Below, one piece after another: positions 49,204 to 61,100 of a stretch of DNA of 64,000 nt. The stretch spans positions 1 through 64,000 of the forward strand of contig NZ_BMVL01000003.1 of NCBI RefSeq assembly GCF_014650695.1, read 5' to 3'. The stretch comes from Streptomyces avidinii (lineage in GTDB: Bacteria; Actinomycetota; Actinomycetes; Streptomycetales; Streptomycetaceae). Under the pieces are notes generated by a model. That model was not told the DNA's origin. It did no database searches and saw only the letters and a program-made list of their open reading frames with translations. Each line of letters starts with the position of its first letter. The first letter of the stretch is position 1. The position numbers and the translations under genes were made by a program.

Positions 49204-49275
49204 CTTGAGCGCGGTAGGGTTTGGCTGCCCTCGGGGGCGGGACCGCAACGGACGGCACGAAAGCAAGGGATTCGG

Positions 49276-50334
49276 ATGCTTCTCAAGCCAACAACACGTA
49301 CGAGGCCCTGGCGGAGGTGGGCGGCGGTACTGTCCACCGCGACCCTCGGCGTGGGACTCCTTGCCGGATGCGGTTCGGACTCCGCGGACAAGGCGGACAA
49401 GAAGAGCGACAACGCGCCCGCCGCCGGCGGCACGTTCCCGGTCACCGTGGAGCACGCGTTCGGATCCACGAAGGTCGAGAAGGCCCAGCGGGTCGTCTCG
49501 GTCGGATACACCGACGACCAGGCCATCCTGGCGCTCGGCATCAAGCCGGTCGGCATGGTCGACCAGTACCCGAACCCGCCGGGCACGTCCCCCGACATCA
49601 ACACCCAGTGGCCCTGGGTGAAGGACAAGTGGGGCGACACCCGCCCCGAGGTCATCATGAACAACGGTGACACCGGGCCGAACTACGAGAAGATCGCGGC
49701 CCTGCGGCCGGACCTGATCATCGCGGTGTACTCCGAGATCGACCAGGCGGGTTACGACAAGCTCTCCAAGATCGCACCCACGGTGGGCCGCACCAAGGCC
49801 GAGAAGGAGCCGTTCAGCGCTCCCTGGCAGGACAACGCCGTCCACATCGCCAAGGCGCTCGGCCAGGAGACCCGGGGCACCGAGCTGGTGAAGGGCATTC
49901 AGGACAAGCTCGACGCGGCCAAGAAGGCCCACCCCGAGTTCGCGAACCAGACGGCCGTCCCGCTGTCCTGGTACAAGGACTCCGTGGCCCCGTTCACCAC
50001 CACCGACGTGCGCGGACGGCTGGTGACCGGCATCGGCTACAAGGGCCAGACCGAAATCGACAAGATCGCGGACGGCAAGTTCTACACGACGCTCTCCCCC
50101 GAGCGCATGGACCTCGTCGACGTCGACCGCCTCTTCGTCATCGCCGACAAGGCGGACCAGGAAGCACTGAAGAAGTTCCAGCTGTTCACCAACCTGAACG
50201 CGGTCAAGAACGGCAAGGTCTCCTACCTCCTCGACAGCGAGGGCCCGGCCGTCGGCGCGGCCATGTCCCAGGGCACCCTGCTCTCCCTGCCGTACGCGAT
50301 CGACGAACTCGTCAAGTCGGTCGGTCAGATGTGA
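49276..50334 (+). CDS. cchF: ferric-siderophore-binding lipoprotein
   Basis: A 352-residue periplasmic-binding-type lipoprotein with lipobox LLAGC (Cys32). The mature part has the FhuD/FepB-like two-lobe pattern: RVVSVGYTDDQAILALGIKP, YEKIAALRPDLIIAVYSEID and LVDVDRLFVIADK. It captures the ferric siderophore at the cell surface and delivers it to the CchCD permease. It is followed without gap by an ABC exporter, as in coelichelin clusters. Confidence 0.93.
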   Translation: MLLKPTTRTRPWRRWAAVLSTATLGVGLLAGCGSDSADKADKKSDNAPAAGGTFPVTVEHAFGSTKVEKAQRVVSVGYTDDQAILALGIKPVGMVDQYPNPPGTSPDINTQWPWVKDKWGDTRPEVIMNNGDTGPNYEKIAALRPDLIIAVYSEIDQAGYDKLSKIAPTVGRTKAEKEPFSAPWQDNAVHIAKALGQETRGTELVKGIQDKLDAAKKAHPEFANQTAVPLSWYKDSVAPFTTTDVRGRLVTGIGYKGQTEIDKIADGKFYTTLSPERMDLVDVDRLFVIADKADQEALKKFQLFTNLNAVKNGKVSYLLDSEGPAVGAAMSQGTLLSLPYAIDELVKSVGQM

Positions 50335-52124
50335 GCACCACCGCCACGCGCGTCGCCCCGTCGACCCTGCGCACGACGACCGGACGCGAGGCCACCCGCT
50401 GGGTCGTGACGCACTGTCGCGAGGTGCCGTGGCTGACCTTCGCCACCGTGTTCACCACGGTGGCCGGGGCGGCGCTCCAGGTGCTCCCGCTGCTCCTGCT
50501 CGGCCGGGTCGTCGACGGGGTGGTCGCCGGCGGACCGCGCTCGATCCTGGCGACGACCGGGGTGTTGATGGTGGCCGCCGCGCTCCTCGGCGCGGCGGCC
50601 ACCGCCCTGTCGACGTACCTCATCGGGCGCCTCGGCGCGGACCTGCTCGCCCGGCTGCGCGAAGGCGCCGTCCGGGCGGTGCTCGGCATGCCGAGCGCAC
50701 GGATCGAGCAGGTGGGCCGGGGAGACGTGCTCTCGCGGGTCGGTGACGACGTGGCCGTCCTGTCCAAGGGCATCAGAACGGCCGTGCCCACCGTGTTCTC
50801 GGCGGGCGTGCTGGTCGTCATCGCCACGCTCGGCATGTTCGGCCTCGACTGGCGGCTCGGACTGGCCGGCGCCTGCGCCCTGCCCGCGTACGGGCTGGCC
50901 CTGCGCTGGTACCTGCCCCGCTCCGCCCCCCTCTACCGGAAGCAGCGGGCGGCTCAGGCCGACCGTGCACAGGCCCTGATCAGCGGACTGAACGGGATCG
51001 ACACGGTCCGGGCCTACCGCCTCGAAGGTGCCGTCCGCGAGAAGGTCACCCGGGAGTCGTGGCGGGTGCGCGAGCTCGGCATCGAGGTGTTCCGGCTCTT
51101 CGGCCGCTTCGTCGGCCGGGAGAACCGCGCCGAGTTCATCGGGCTGACCCTCATCATCGTGGTGGGCTACGCCCTGCTGGAGGCCGACGCCGCGACCCTC
51201 GGCGAGGTGTCCGCGGCCCCGCTGCTGTTCCACCGGCTCTTCACCCCGCTCGGCTCCATCATGTTCACCTTCGACGAGGCCCAGAAGTCCGGCGCGAGCC
51301 TGACCCGCCTCGTCGGAGTGCTGGAGGAGGACGCGGAGGACCGGCTGGTGGGCGCACTGGCCGCGGCACGGGCCGCGGACCTGCCGGACCCGGTGCCCGT
51401 GACGGTGCGCGGGCTGACGTTCCGCTATCCCGACTCCGAGGAGCCGGTCGTACGGGACGTCGACCTCACGATCCCGGCGGGCGGTTCGCTCGCGCTGGTC
51501 GGGGCGACGGGCGCGGGCAAGTCGACCCTGGCGGCCCTGATCGCGGGCATCGGCACTCCGCTGACCGGGTCGGTGCGCATAGGGTCCACCGACCTCGCCG
51601 GTCTGGACGAGGCCGGGGCACGGGCCCTGGTGAGCATCCTGACGCAGGAGACGCACGTGTTCTCCGGCCCGCTCGCGGACGACCTGCGGCTGGCCGCTCC
51701 GGAGGCGAGCGATGCCGAGCTGCGGCACGCCCTGCGGACGGTCGGGGCCGACGGATGGGTCGACGCGCTGCCCGAAGGGGTGAACACCCTAGTCGGCGAG
51801 GGCGGTGAACGCCTCGACGTCACCAAGGTCGCGCACGTCGCGCTGGCCCGGCTGGTGCTGGGCCGGACACCGGTGGTGGTACTCGACGAGTCCACGGCGG
51901 AGGCGGGCAGCGAGGGCGCGGCCGAGCTGGAGCGGGCCGTCCTGGCCGCCTGTGCGGGCCGGACCACGCTGTTCGTGGCACACCGGCTCACCCAGGCGAT
52001 GGCGGCGGACCGGATCGCCGTACTGGACGCGGGGCGCGTCGTGGAGCAGGGCACGCACGAGGAGCTGGTGGCCCTCGGCGGCCGCTACGCACGACTGTGG
52101 CGGGCCTGGCGGGAAGGCAGCTAG
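50331..52124 (+). CDS. cchG: siderophore ABC exporter with degenerate signature motif
   Basis: A 597-residue half-transporter. The membrane domain covers residues 30-310, and the ATPase has Walker [11 protein letters not shown] loop LTQETHVF and Walker [13 protein letters not shown]. The signature normally LSGGQ reads LDVTK ([20 protein letters not shown]), as in other exporters of this siderophore family where it is diverged. It probably works as a heterodimer with the transporter encoded after the NRPS, the two sites being unequal. The GTG overlaps the cchF stop by four bases. Confidence 0.9.
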   Translation: MSTTATRVAPSTLRTTTGREATRWVVTHCREVPWLTFATVFTTVAGAALQVLPLLLLGRVVDGVVAGGPRSILATTGVLMVAAALLGAAATALSTYLIGRLGADLLARLREGAVRAVLGMPSARIEQVGRGDVLSRVGDDVAVLSKGIRTAVPTVFSAGVLVVIATLGMFGLDWRLGLAGACALPAYGLALRWYLPRSAPLYRKQRAAQADRAQALISGLNGIDTVRAYRLEGAVREKVTRESWRVRELGIEVFRLFGRFVGRENRAEFIGLTLIIVVGYALLEADAATLGEVSAAPLLFHRLFTPLGSIMFTFDEAQKSGASLTRLVGVLEEDAEDRLVGALAAARAADLPDPVPVTVRGLTFRYPDSEEPVVRDVDLTIPAGGSLALVGATGAGKSTLAALIAGIGTPLTGSVRIGSTDLAGLDEAGARALVSILTQETHVFSGPLADDLRLAAPEASDAELRHALRTVGADGWVDALPEGVNTLVGEGGERLDVTKVAHVALARLVLGRTPVVVLDESTAEAGSEGAAELERAVLAACAGRTTLFVAHRLTQAMAADRIAVLDAGRVVEQGTHEELVALGGRYARLWRAWREGS

Positions 52125-52183
52125 CCGGCCGGCTCTTTTCGGTTGGATCAACTTATCGATCTGGAAGGGACGTTGAGCCTTCG

Positions 52184-55100
52184 ATGACGGAATCGACCGC
52201 TCGCCTCGTGCTGCTTTCTCCCGCCCGCCTGGCCGACGTGCGCCGGCGCTCCGGCGACTACTGCGACACGACCGTCGCCCGGGCGTGCGCGATCGGGCTG
52301 GCGTACTGGGCGACGGGCCGCAGCCCCGACGGCCTGGAACTCACCCCGGGCACGCTGTTCGCGGACGTCCTCGGCTGGGCGGACAGCGGCGGCGCCGGGC
52401 CGGCCGGCTGGGAGGTCGGCGTGGACCCCACGGGCGGCCGGAGCATCACCGTCCCGGAAGGCGTCCTACTCGCCGACGCCCGGCTCGCACTGGACGACCT
52501 GGCCGACTTTCCGGACCGGCCCGTCTCCACCATCGGCCCCTCCAGCATCGAGGCGAGGCTCGCGACCCTCGCCCGGTGGAACGACACCGGGGCGGACCGG
52601 GTCCGCCCGACCATCATGGAGATGTTCCGCGAGCAGGCACGCCTGCGGCCGGACGCCGTCGCCGTCGTCGACGAGCACCGCTCGCTGACCTACCGTCAAG
52701 CCGCCGAACTCTCCGGCCAGCTGGCACACCACCTGCTCGAACGCGGCGTCACCGCCGAACAGGTCGTCGCCATCTCGCTGGACCGCTCCGCCGCCATGGT
52801 CATCGGCCTGCTCGGCGTGCTCCGGGCGGGAGCCGCGTTCGTACCGCTCGACCCCGGCTGGCCGGCCGCGCGCCGGTCCGCCGTCATCGACGACGCCCGC
52901 GTCGTCCTGCAGCTGGCCGCCTCGGGCGAGCACGCCCCGGACGAGCCGGAAGCCGTGCCCGTCGACCTCGGGGACTGGCAGTTCGGGGCGTACCCCGGTC
53001 AGGACACCGGCGTGACCGTCGCCGGCGACGCCCTCGCCTATGTGATCTTCACGTCCGGCTCGACCGGCCGGCCCAAGGGCGCGATGATCCGGCACGAGGC
53101 GATCAGCGAGCGCCTGCTCTGGCAGGTCGACGAGATCCTGGGCTTCGGCCAGGACGACGCCTCGCTCTTCAAGGCTCCGCTGTCGTTCGACATCTCCATC
53201 AACGAGATCTTCCTGCCACTGGTGTGCGGAGGCCGGCTGGTCGTCCTGCGGCCCGGCGGCGAACGCGACCCGCACCACCTGCTCAGTGTGATCGCCGAGC
53301 AGCGCGTCACCTTCACCTACCTGGTGTCGTCCATGCTGGACGTGCTGCTGGAGATCGCCGGCGACTCCGGACGACTGGACAGCCTGCGCCACGTCTGGTG
53401 CGGCGGCGAGGTACTGACCCCGGAGCTGTACGAACGCTTCCGCAACTGGCTCGACATACCCATGTACCACGGCTACGGCCCCGCCGAAACGACGATCGGC
53501 GTCTCGCACGTCGTCTACCGCGGCGCCGCCGAACGCCTGTCGACCTCGATCGGCAGGCCCAACCCCAACACCCAGCTGTACGTGCTGGACGACGAACTGC
53601 GCCCGGTCCCGGTCGGGGTCGGCGGCGAGCTGTACGTGGGAGGGTTCCTGCTCGGCCGCGGGTACGTGGGCGCACCCGGCCTGACGGCCGCCCGGTTCGT
53701 CGCGAACCCCTTCGCCGCGGACGGGTCCCGGCTGTACCGGACCGGTGACCTCGCTCGTTTCGCCCCGGACGGTTCGCTGGACTTCCTCGGGCGCGCCGAC
53801 AACCAGATCAAGATCCGCGGCATGCGGCTGGAGATCGAGGACGTCGAGGTCGGCCTCGCCGAGCACCCCGCAGTACGGCACACCTGCGTCGTCGCGAAGA
53901 AGAACACGGCCGGCGGCACCTACCTCGTGGGGTACGTGATCCCGGCCGCCGGAAGCGAGGACCTGCGCGCGGACGAGGTCAGGCAATGGGCCACCGGGCA
54001 CATGGTCGAGTACATGGTGCCCGCCCACATCGTCGTGATGAAGGAGTTCCCGCTCACCGCGAACGGCAAGCTCGACCGGGGCGCGCTGCCCGAGCCGGAG
54101 ACCGGAGCAGGCGTGCTCGCCCCGCCCGTCACCGAGAACGAGCGGACGGTGTGCGCCGCGGTCGCGGCGGTCCTGCGACGCGACGCGGTCGGTGTCGACC
54201 AGGACTTCTTCCGGCTCGGCGGGGACAGCATCCTGGCGATCTCGCTGCTGAGCGCCCTGCGCGAAGCGGGCCTCCACGTCACGGCCCGCCAGATCTTCAC
54301 CCACAGCGTCCTCGGCGCGCTGGCTGCGGTCGCGGACCGCGAGGCCGCGGCCGCGGACCACTGCGACGTCGCCACCGGCACCGTTGTCGGCCCGCCCATC
54401 GTGCAGTGGCTCGGCGAGACCACCGACGCCGTCGACGGCTTCGTCCAGTCGGTGGTCCTGAACACCCCGGCGGACCTGACGGCCGAGGGCCTCGACGCGG
54501 TCCTCACCGCCGTGGTCGCACGGCACGACATGCTGCGCGCCGAACTGGTGCGCGGCGAGCGCTGGGGCTTCGAGATACCGGAGGCGGACCGGACGGCCGC
54601 GGCGCGATGGCAGGAGAACGACCTGCCGCTCGACGAGTGCGTCGCACTCGCCACCGACGCACTGGACCCGGACGGCGGCGTGATGCTGCGCGCCGTCTGG
54701 CGCCGCGAGGCGCGCCAGCTGGTCCTGGTCGCGCACCACGTGGTCATCGACGGCGTGTCCTGGCGGATCCTGATGGAGGACCTCTCCACGGCGTGGCGCT
54801 GGTTCGTCTCGGGCGCACCGATCGACCTGCCGCCGGTGGGCACATCGTTCCGCCGCTGGACCCAGCTGCTGGCGCGCGCGGGCTTCGACGCCGACCGCGA
54901 GTACTTCCGCCGCCCCCTGCCCGGGCCGGACGAGCCGCTCGGCCGGCGCGCGCTGTCCGCGGCCGACACCGTCGCCCGGGAGCGGACGACGACCCTCTCG
55001 GTCGGCCCCGACACCACGGCCGCGCTGCTGGGCGAGATCCCCGCCAGGTTCCACGCGGGCGTCAACGACGTGCTGCTGACCGCGCTCGCCGTCACGCTCG

Positions 55101-58100
55101 CCCGGTGGCGCCGCGACCTCGGCCAGGACCAGACGTTCGCGCACATCGAGCTGGAGGGCCACGGCCGCGAAGGCCGGTACGTGGCGGAGTCCGCCGGCTT
55201 CGAGCCGGAACTGTCACGGACCGTGGGCTGGTTCACCACCCTGTACCCGGTGACCGTCGACCCCGGCGCGGCCGCCGATCCCACCGATCCCGGATACCTG
55301 GCCGCCGCCCTCAAGGCGGTCAAGGAGGACCTGGCCCGGGTACCGAGCAACGGCGTCTCCTACGGCGCCCTGCGCCACCTGGCCGACACCCGCTTCGAGG
55401 CCCCCGCCCCGCAGGTGCTGTTCAACTACCTGGGACGCTTCGACGCGGGCTCGTCCGGCGACTGGGAACTCGCGCACACCACCGGCCAGTTGGGTGAGAA
55501 GCGCGACCCGAGGATGCGCCTGCCCCGCGTCCTGGAGTTCAACGCCATCGCCGAACCCGCCCCGGCCGGCGGCGGGTACGAACTGGTCACCACCCTCTCC
55601 TGGCCCGACGGGCTGCTCACCGACGGGGACGTCGAGGCCATCGGCCGGTACTTCCGGGAGGCCCTGACCGGGCTGGCCGGGCTGACCGCGCTCGACACCG
55701 GCGGCCACTCGCCCAGCGACTTCGCCCTCTCGGCGCTCACCCAGGCCGACGTCGACGAACTGGACGGCCCGGCGCTGCGGGACGTCCTGCCGCTGACCCC
55801 GCTCCAGGAAGGCCTGTACTTCCACTCGGTCTTCGACGACGACTCCGCGGGCAGCTACGTCGAACAGCAGCTGCTGACCCTGGAGGGGGAGGTGGACGCC
55901 GACCGGCTCGCCGCGGCGGCCACCCGGCTGCTCACCCTGTTCCCCAACCTGGCCGCGCGGTTCGTGGCCCTCGCCGACGGCCGGGTGGTCTCCGTACTGG
56001 AGGCCGGGGTGGCGGCCCCGTTCACCGTCCTGGAGCGGCCCGGCATCTCCGACGAGGAGATCGGCGAGCACGCCGAGCGGGACCGCCGCGCCGGGTTCGA
56101 CCTGGCCACCGGTCCGCTGATGCGGTACACCCTCTTGCGTACGGGCTCCGGCCGCAGCGTCCTGGTGCAGACCGTGCACCACATCATCGCCGACGGCTGG
56201 TCCGTACCGCCGATGCTCCGCGCGCTGCTGGCCGAGTACCACGCACCCGGGACCGTGCACCCGCTCGGCGGCTTCACCGACTACGTGCGCCGGCTCGCCG
56301 AGCGGGACGAGGACGAGAGCGACCGGGTCTGGCACGAGGAACTGGCCGGACTCCCCGGCCCTTCGCTGGTCGCCGAGGGGCACACCCCGTCCGACCGGTT
56401 CGACGACACCTCCGCACCACCGGAGGGCGACATCGACGCGGCCGCCCGGTCCGCCGGCGTACCGCTCAGCGTGGCCGTGCACAGCGCCTGGGCGGTGACC
56501 CTGGGCGGCCTCCTGCCCTCCCGGGACGTCGTCTTCGGCTCCACGGTCTCCGGGCGCGACGCGGACGTCCCCGGCATCGGGGACATGGTGGGTCTGTTCA
56601 TCAACACCATCCCCGTGCGCGCCCGGTGGGCCGCCACCACCACCGCACGCGAACTGCTCGGTTCGGTGCGCGAACACCAGAGCGCGGTGCTGGCGCACCA
56701 GCACGTCTCCCTGGCACGCATCAGCCGCCGAAGCGGCGCCGGCCCCCTCTTCGACACCCTGGTGGTGTTCGACGTGGCGACCGACGTGGCAGGTCTGCGC
56801 CGGCCCGAGGACACGCTCGCCATCACCGACATCGTGAACGAGGGCGCCCCGCACTACCCGCTGACCCTCGTGGTGGAGCGCGCGCCCGACGGCCGCCCGC
56901 GCTTCAACCTGATCCACGACGGCGCGCTGCTGCGCGAGACGACCGCCCGGCGGATCCTGCACACCTTCACCCGCACCCTGGACGGCCTGCTGACCCGGCC
57001 CGACGCCCTCGTCGACGACCTCGCGCCGACCGGCACCCGGCCCCCCGCGCAGACCGCCCCGACGACCCTGGGCGCACTCTTCGACGCCGCCGCCCGCCGC
57101 GATCCGGCCGCCACCGCCGTTACCCAGTGCGCCCTCGACGGCAGCGCCCGTTCCCTGACCTACGGCGAGTTGGCCGCCGCGAAGGACGAGCTGGCCTCCA
57201 CCCTGCGCACCGCCGGAGTCCGGCCGGGCGAACGGGTCGCCGTCGCCGTCCCGCGCTCCCTCGAACAGGTCGTCGCCCTCGTCGCGATCGTCACCGCGGG
57301 CGGGGCCTACGTACCCCTGGACCCGGCCTACCCGGACGGACGGCTGGAATACGTCCTCGCCGACGCGGCCCCGCAGGTCGTACTCGTGGACCGGGAGCAC
57401 CGGGACCGCTTCACGCGGCTGCTGGCCCGGGCGGGCGTACCGGCCCGGGTGCTCGTACAGGGCGAGGAGACGGCGCCGCACGAGGCCCGTGACGCCGCCC
57501 CGCCCGAGGCGGGCCCGCACGATCCCGCGTACGTGATCTACACGTCGGGCTCGACCGGCCGGCCCAAGGGCGTCGTGGTCCCGCACTCCAGCGTCGTGAC
57601 CCTGCTCGTGAACACCCGGCCCGACATGGAGTTCGGCCCCCACGACGTGTGGGTCCAGTTCCACTCCTACTCCTTCGACTTCGCCGTGTGGGAACTGTGG
57701 GGCGCCCTCGCGCACGGCGGCGAACTGCTCGTCCCCGAGTACGGCCTGACCCGCTCCCCGGTCGACTTCCACCGCCTGGTGCGCGAGCGCGGGGTGACCG
57801 TCCTCAACCAGACCCCGTCGGCCTTCTACCGGTTCATCGAGGCCGACCGGCACGCGGGCGAGCCGGTGACCGCCCTGCGCCGCGTCATCTTCGGCGGCGA
57901 GCCGCTGGACCTCGGGCGGCTGCGCGCCTGGGTCGAGCGGTACGGCGCCGCCTCGCCCGAGCTGGTCAACATGTACGGGATCACCGAGACCACCGTGCAC
58001 GTCACCCACCGGATCCTGACCGAGGAGGACTTCCGCCACGGAGCCGACGTCAGCCCGATCGGAGGCCCGATCCCCGGCCTGGTCACCCACCTGCTCGACG

Positions 58101-61100
58101 ACCGGCTCCGCCCCGTCCCGCCCGGCCGGGTCGGCGCCATCTACGTCGCCGGGGACCAGGTCTCCCTCGGCTACCTGGGCCGGCCGGCCCTCACCGCGGG
58201 CCGCTTCGTCGCGGACCCGTTCGCGGGCGACGGCTCCCGCATGTACCACACGGGCGACCTGGCCCGCCGGACGCTCGACGGCGAGCTGGAGTTCACCGGC
58301 CGCGCCGACGACCAGGTGCAGCTCAAGGGCTTCCGCATCGAGCCCGGCGAGGTGGAGTCCGCGATCAGAGAACTCGACGGCGTGGTCGACGCGGCCGTCA
58401 CCGTGGCCGCGAGCGGCGACCACCTCGTCGCGCACGTCGTCGGGCGGGTGCCCGCCGACCTCGCCGGCCTGCTCGCCCCGAAGCTGCCCGTGCACATGGT
58501 CCCCGGTCTGGTCCTGCCGATCGACGCCCTGCCGCTGACCGTCAACGGCAAACTGGACCGCAAGGCCCTCACCGAGCGCGCCGCATCCCACGACGCACCG
58601 CTCGACACGCCCCAGGCTCCACCGGCCGCCCCGGCCGGATCCGCAATCACCGCACTGGTCGGCATCTTCACCCAGACCCTCCCCGGCACCGCCGTGGACG
58701 CCGACAGCGACTTCTTCAGGGCCGGCGGCGACAGCATCCTCGCCATCGCCGTCGTCAACCGGGCCCGGGCGCTGGGCCTCGCGATCGCCCCGCGGGACGT
58801 GTTCCTGCTCAGGACACCGCGCGCGCTCGCCGCGCACCTGGCGACCGGCACCCCACAGGCCGCGGCGCCCGCCGCACCCGCACTCGAACCCGCCGAGGAC
58901 GGCCCCCTGACGCCGACCCCGATCATCCTGCGCCAGCGCGAACTCGGCGGCTCGCTGGCCCGGTTCGCCCAGGCCAGGGCCCTGGTCACGGCCGAGGGCA
59001 CCCGCTTCGCGGACGCCGCGCGCGCCGCGGAGGCCGTCGTCGCCGCGCACCCGGCCCTGCGACTGCGCCTGCTCGTCGAGCACGGGGTATGGGCCCTTCG
59101 CACCGAACCCGCCCGCCCCGTCACCGTCGTACGGAGCGAGGCGCCCGACGCGGGGACCGCCGCCGACGAGGCCGCCGGCCGGCTCGACCCCGAGGCCGGC
59201 GACGTCATCGCCTTCTCCTGGCTGGAAGCGAGCCGGACCCTCGTGGTCACCGTGCACCACCTCGCCGTCGACGCCGTGTCCTGGCTGGTCCTGCTGGACG
59301 ACATCACCGCCGCCCTGCGCGGGGCACCGCTCCCGCCGCCCACCACCTCCTACGCCGCATACGCGCAGGCACTGGCCCACCAATCTGCCCACGGGATCGA
59401 CGGCCTCGGCCACTGGATCACCACCCTCCAGGCACCCCCGCTGCTGCCCGCGGCCCAGGAGCCGAGGGACATCACGGTCGTGCTCCCGCCCGCGGTCAGC
59501 GACCAGGTGACGCGCACCGCGCCCGTCGCACTCGGCGTCGGCCTCACCGAGCTGCTGTGCGGCGCCCTGCGCACCGCGCTGACCCACGTCCAGACCTCGC
59601 CCACCGACCTCGCGATCGAGCTGGAGCGGCACGGCCGGGTCCCGGCGCTGCCCCACCACGACTACACCCGCACGGTCGGCTGGTTCACCTCCATCGCCCC
59701 CGTGCGGCTCACGGCGCACACCGACCCTGTCGCGGCGGCCCGCGAGGTCGCCGAACGCCAGCCCGACGAGCACGCGCACATCGCGTACGGCCGGCTCCGC
59801 CACCTCAACCCGCAGACGGCCCCGCTGCTCACCGCCCGGCCCCAGGTGCTGTTCAACTACCTGGGCCGGGGCGGCGAGTCACAGGCGCTGCACGTCTCCG
59901 GCGCCGACCGGAGCAGCCCGTACGCCGTCGAGGTCAACGCGTGGACGGACGCCGCCACCGGAAGCCTGCACGCGGTCTTCACCCTCGCCGAGGACATACC
60001 CGACGAGATCACCGCGCACTGGCGCGCCGCACTGCAACACATCGCGGACGCCGCCGCCACGGCCGAGCGCACGGCGCCCGTCACCCCGCTCCAGCGCGGC
60101 CTGTTCTTCCAGGCGCAACTGGCGGGCCCGGCCGGACACTACGTCGCGCAGAGCTGGTTCACCTTCGACCGGCGCCTGGACACCGACGCGCTCGCCGAGG
60201 CGATGGCCTGGGTGATCGCCCGCCACCCGGTCGTCGGCGCCGGCTTCACCACCGACGACGACGGCAGGGCCGTCCAGGTCCTCGGCGCGGGCCGGCGGGT
60301 CGGCGTCCGGACGATCGACCTCGCGACGGACGAGGAGGTCGACGACCTGCTCGCCCGGGACCGCGACACCGGATTCGACCCGGGTGAGCCGCCGCTGATC
60401 CGCCTGACCGTGGTGCGGCTGCCCGACGGCCGCGACGGCCTGCTGCTGAGCTACCACCTGCTGCTGTGGGACGGCTGGTCCCGCGAAATCGTGCTCCGGG
60501 ACCTGTTCGACGCCTACGAGGCCGCCGTCGCGGGCACGCTGACACCCCCGGCCCCGGCCACGCCGAGCTTCGAGGACCACGCCCGGGCACTCGACGCCAG
60601 GGACCCGGCCGTCTCGGAACGCTTCTGGGCGCAGCACCTGACCGGCCTCCCCGGCCCCACACTGCTCGCCGGGCCGACCCCGGCCCTGGTCGACGGCCTG
60701 CCGCGGACGCTCGTGCACCGGCTCTCCGCCGAACACTCCGAGCGCCTGCGGGAGGTGGCCCGGGCCCACGGCGTCACCCTGAACTCGGTACTGACCGGCG
60801 CGTTCGGCCTGCTGCTGGGTGCGCACACGGGCCGCTCCGACGCCGTCTTCGGCGTCACCGTCTCCGGCCGCGAGGGCGCGGACCTCGCCGAAGTCGTCGG
60901 CGTGCTGCTCAACACGGTGCCGATGTGGACGCGGGCCCGGCCGTACGACACGGTCCGGGACTACCTGACGGCCGTACAGACGGCCCGCGTCGAGGCGATG
61001 GAGCACGAGCACCTCGGGCTCGGCGAGATCCAGCGGGCCGGCGGACACGACACCCTCTTCGACAACCTGTTCGTGCTCCAGAACTTCCTGGACATGGACG

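Noticed and set aside
49276..50334. Heme- or B12-binding protein instead of siderophore-binding
   Set aside because: Context with FecCD permeases, iron boxes and the hydroxyornithine NRPS favours a hydroxamate siderophore.
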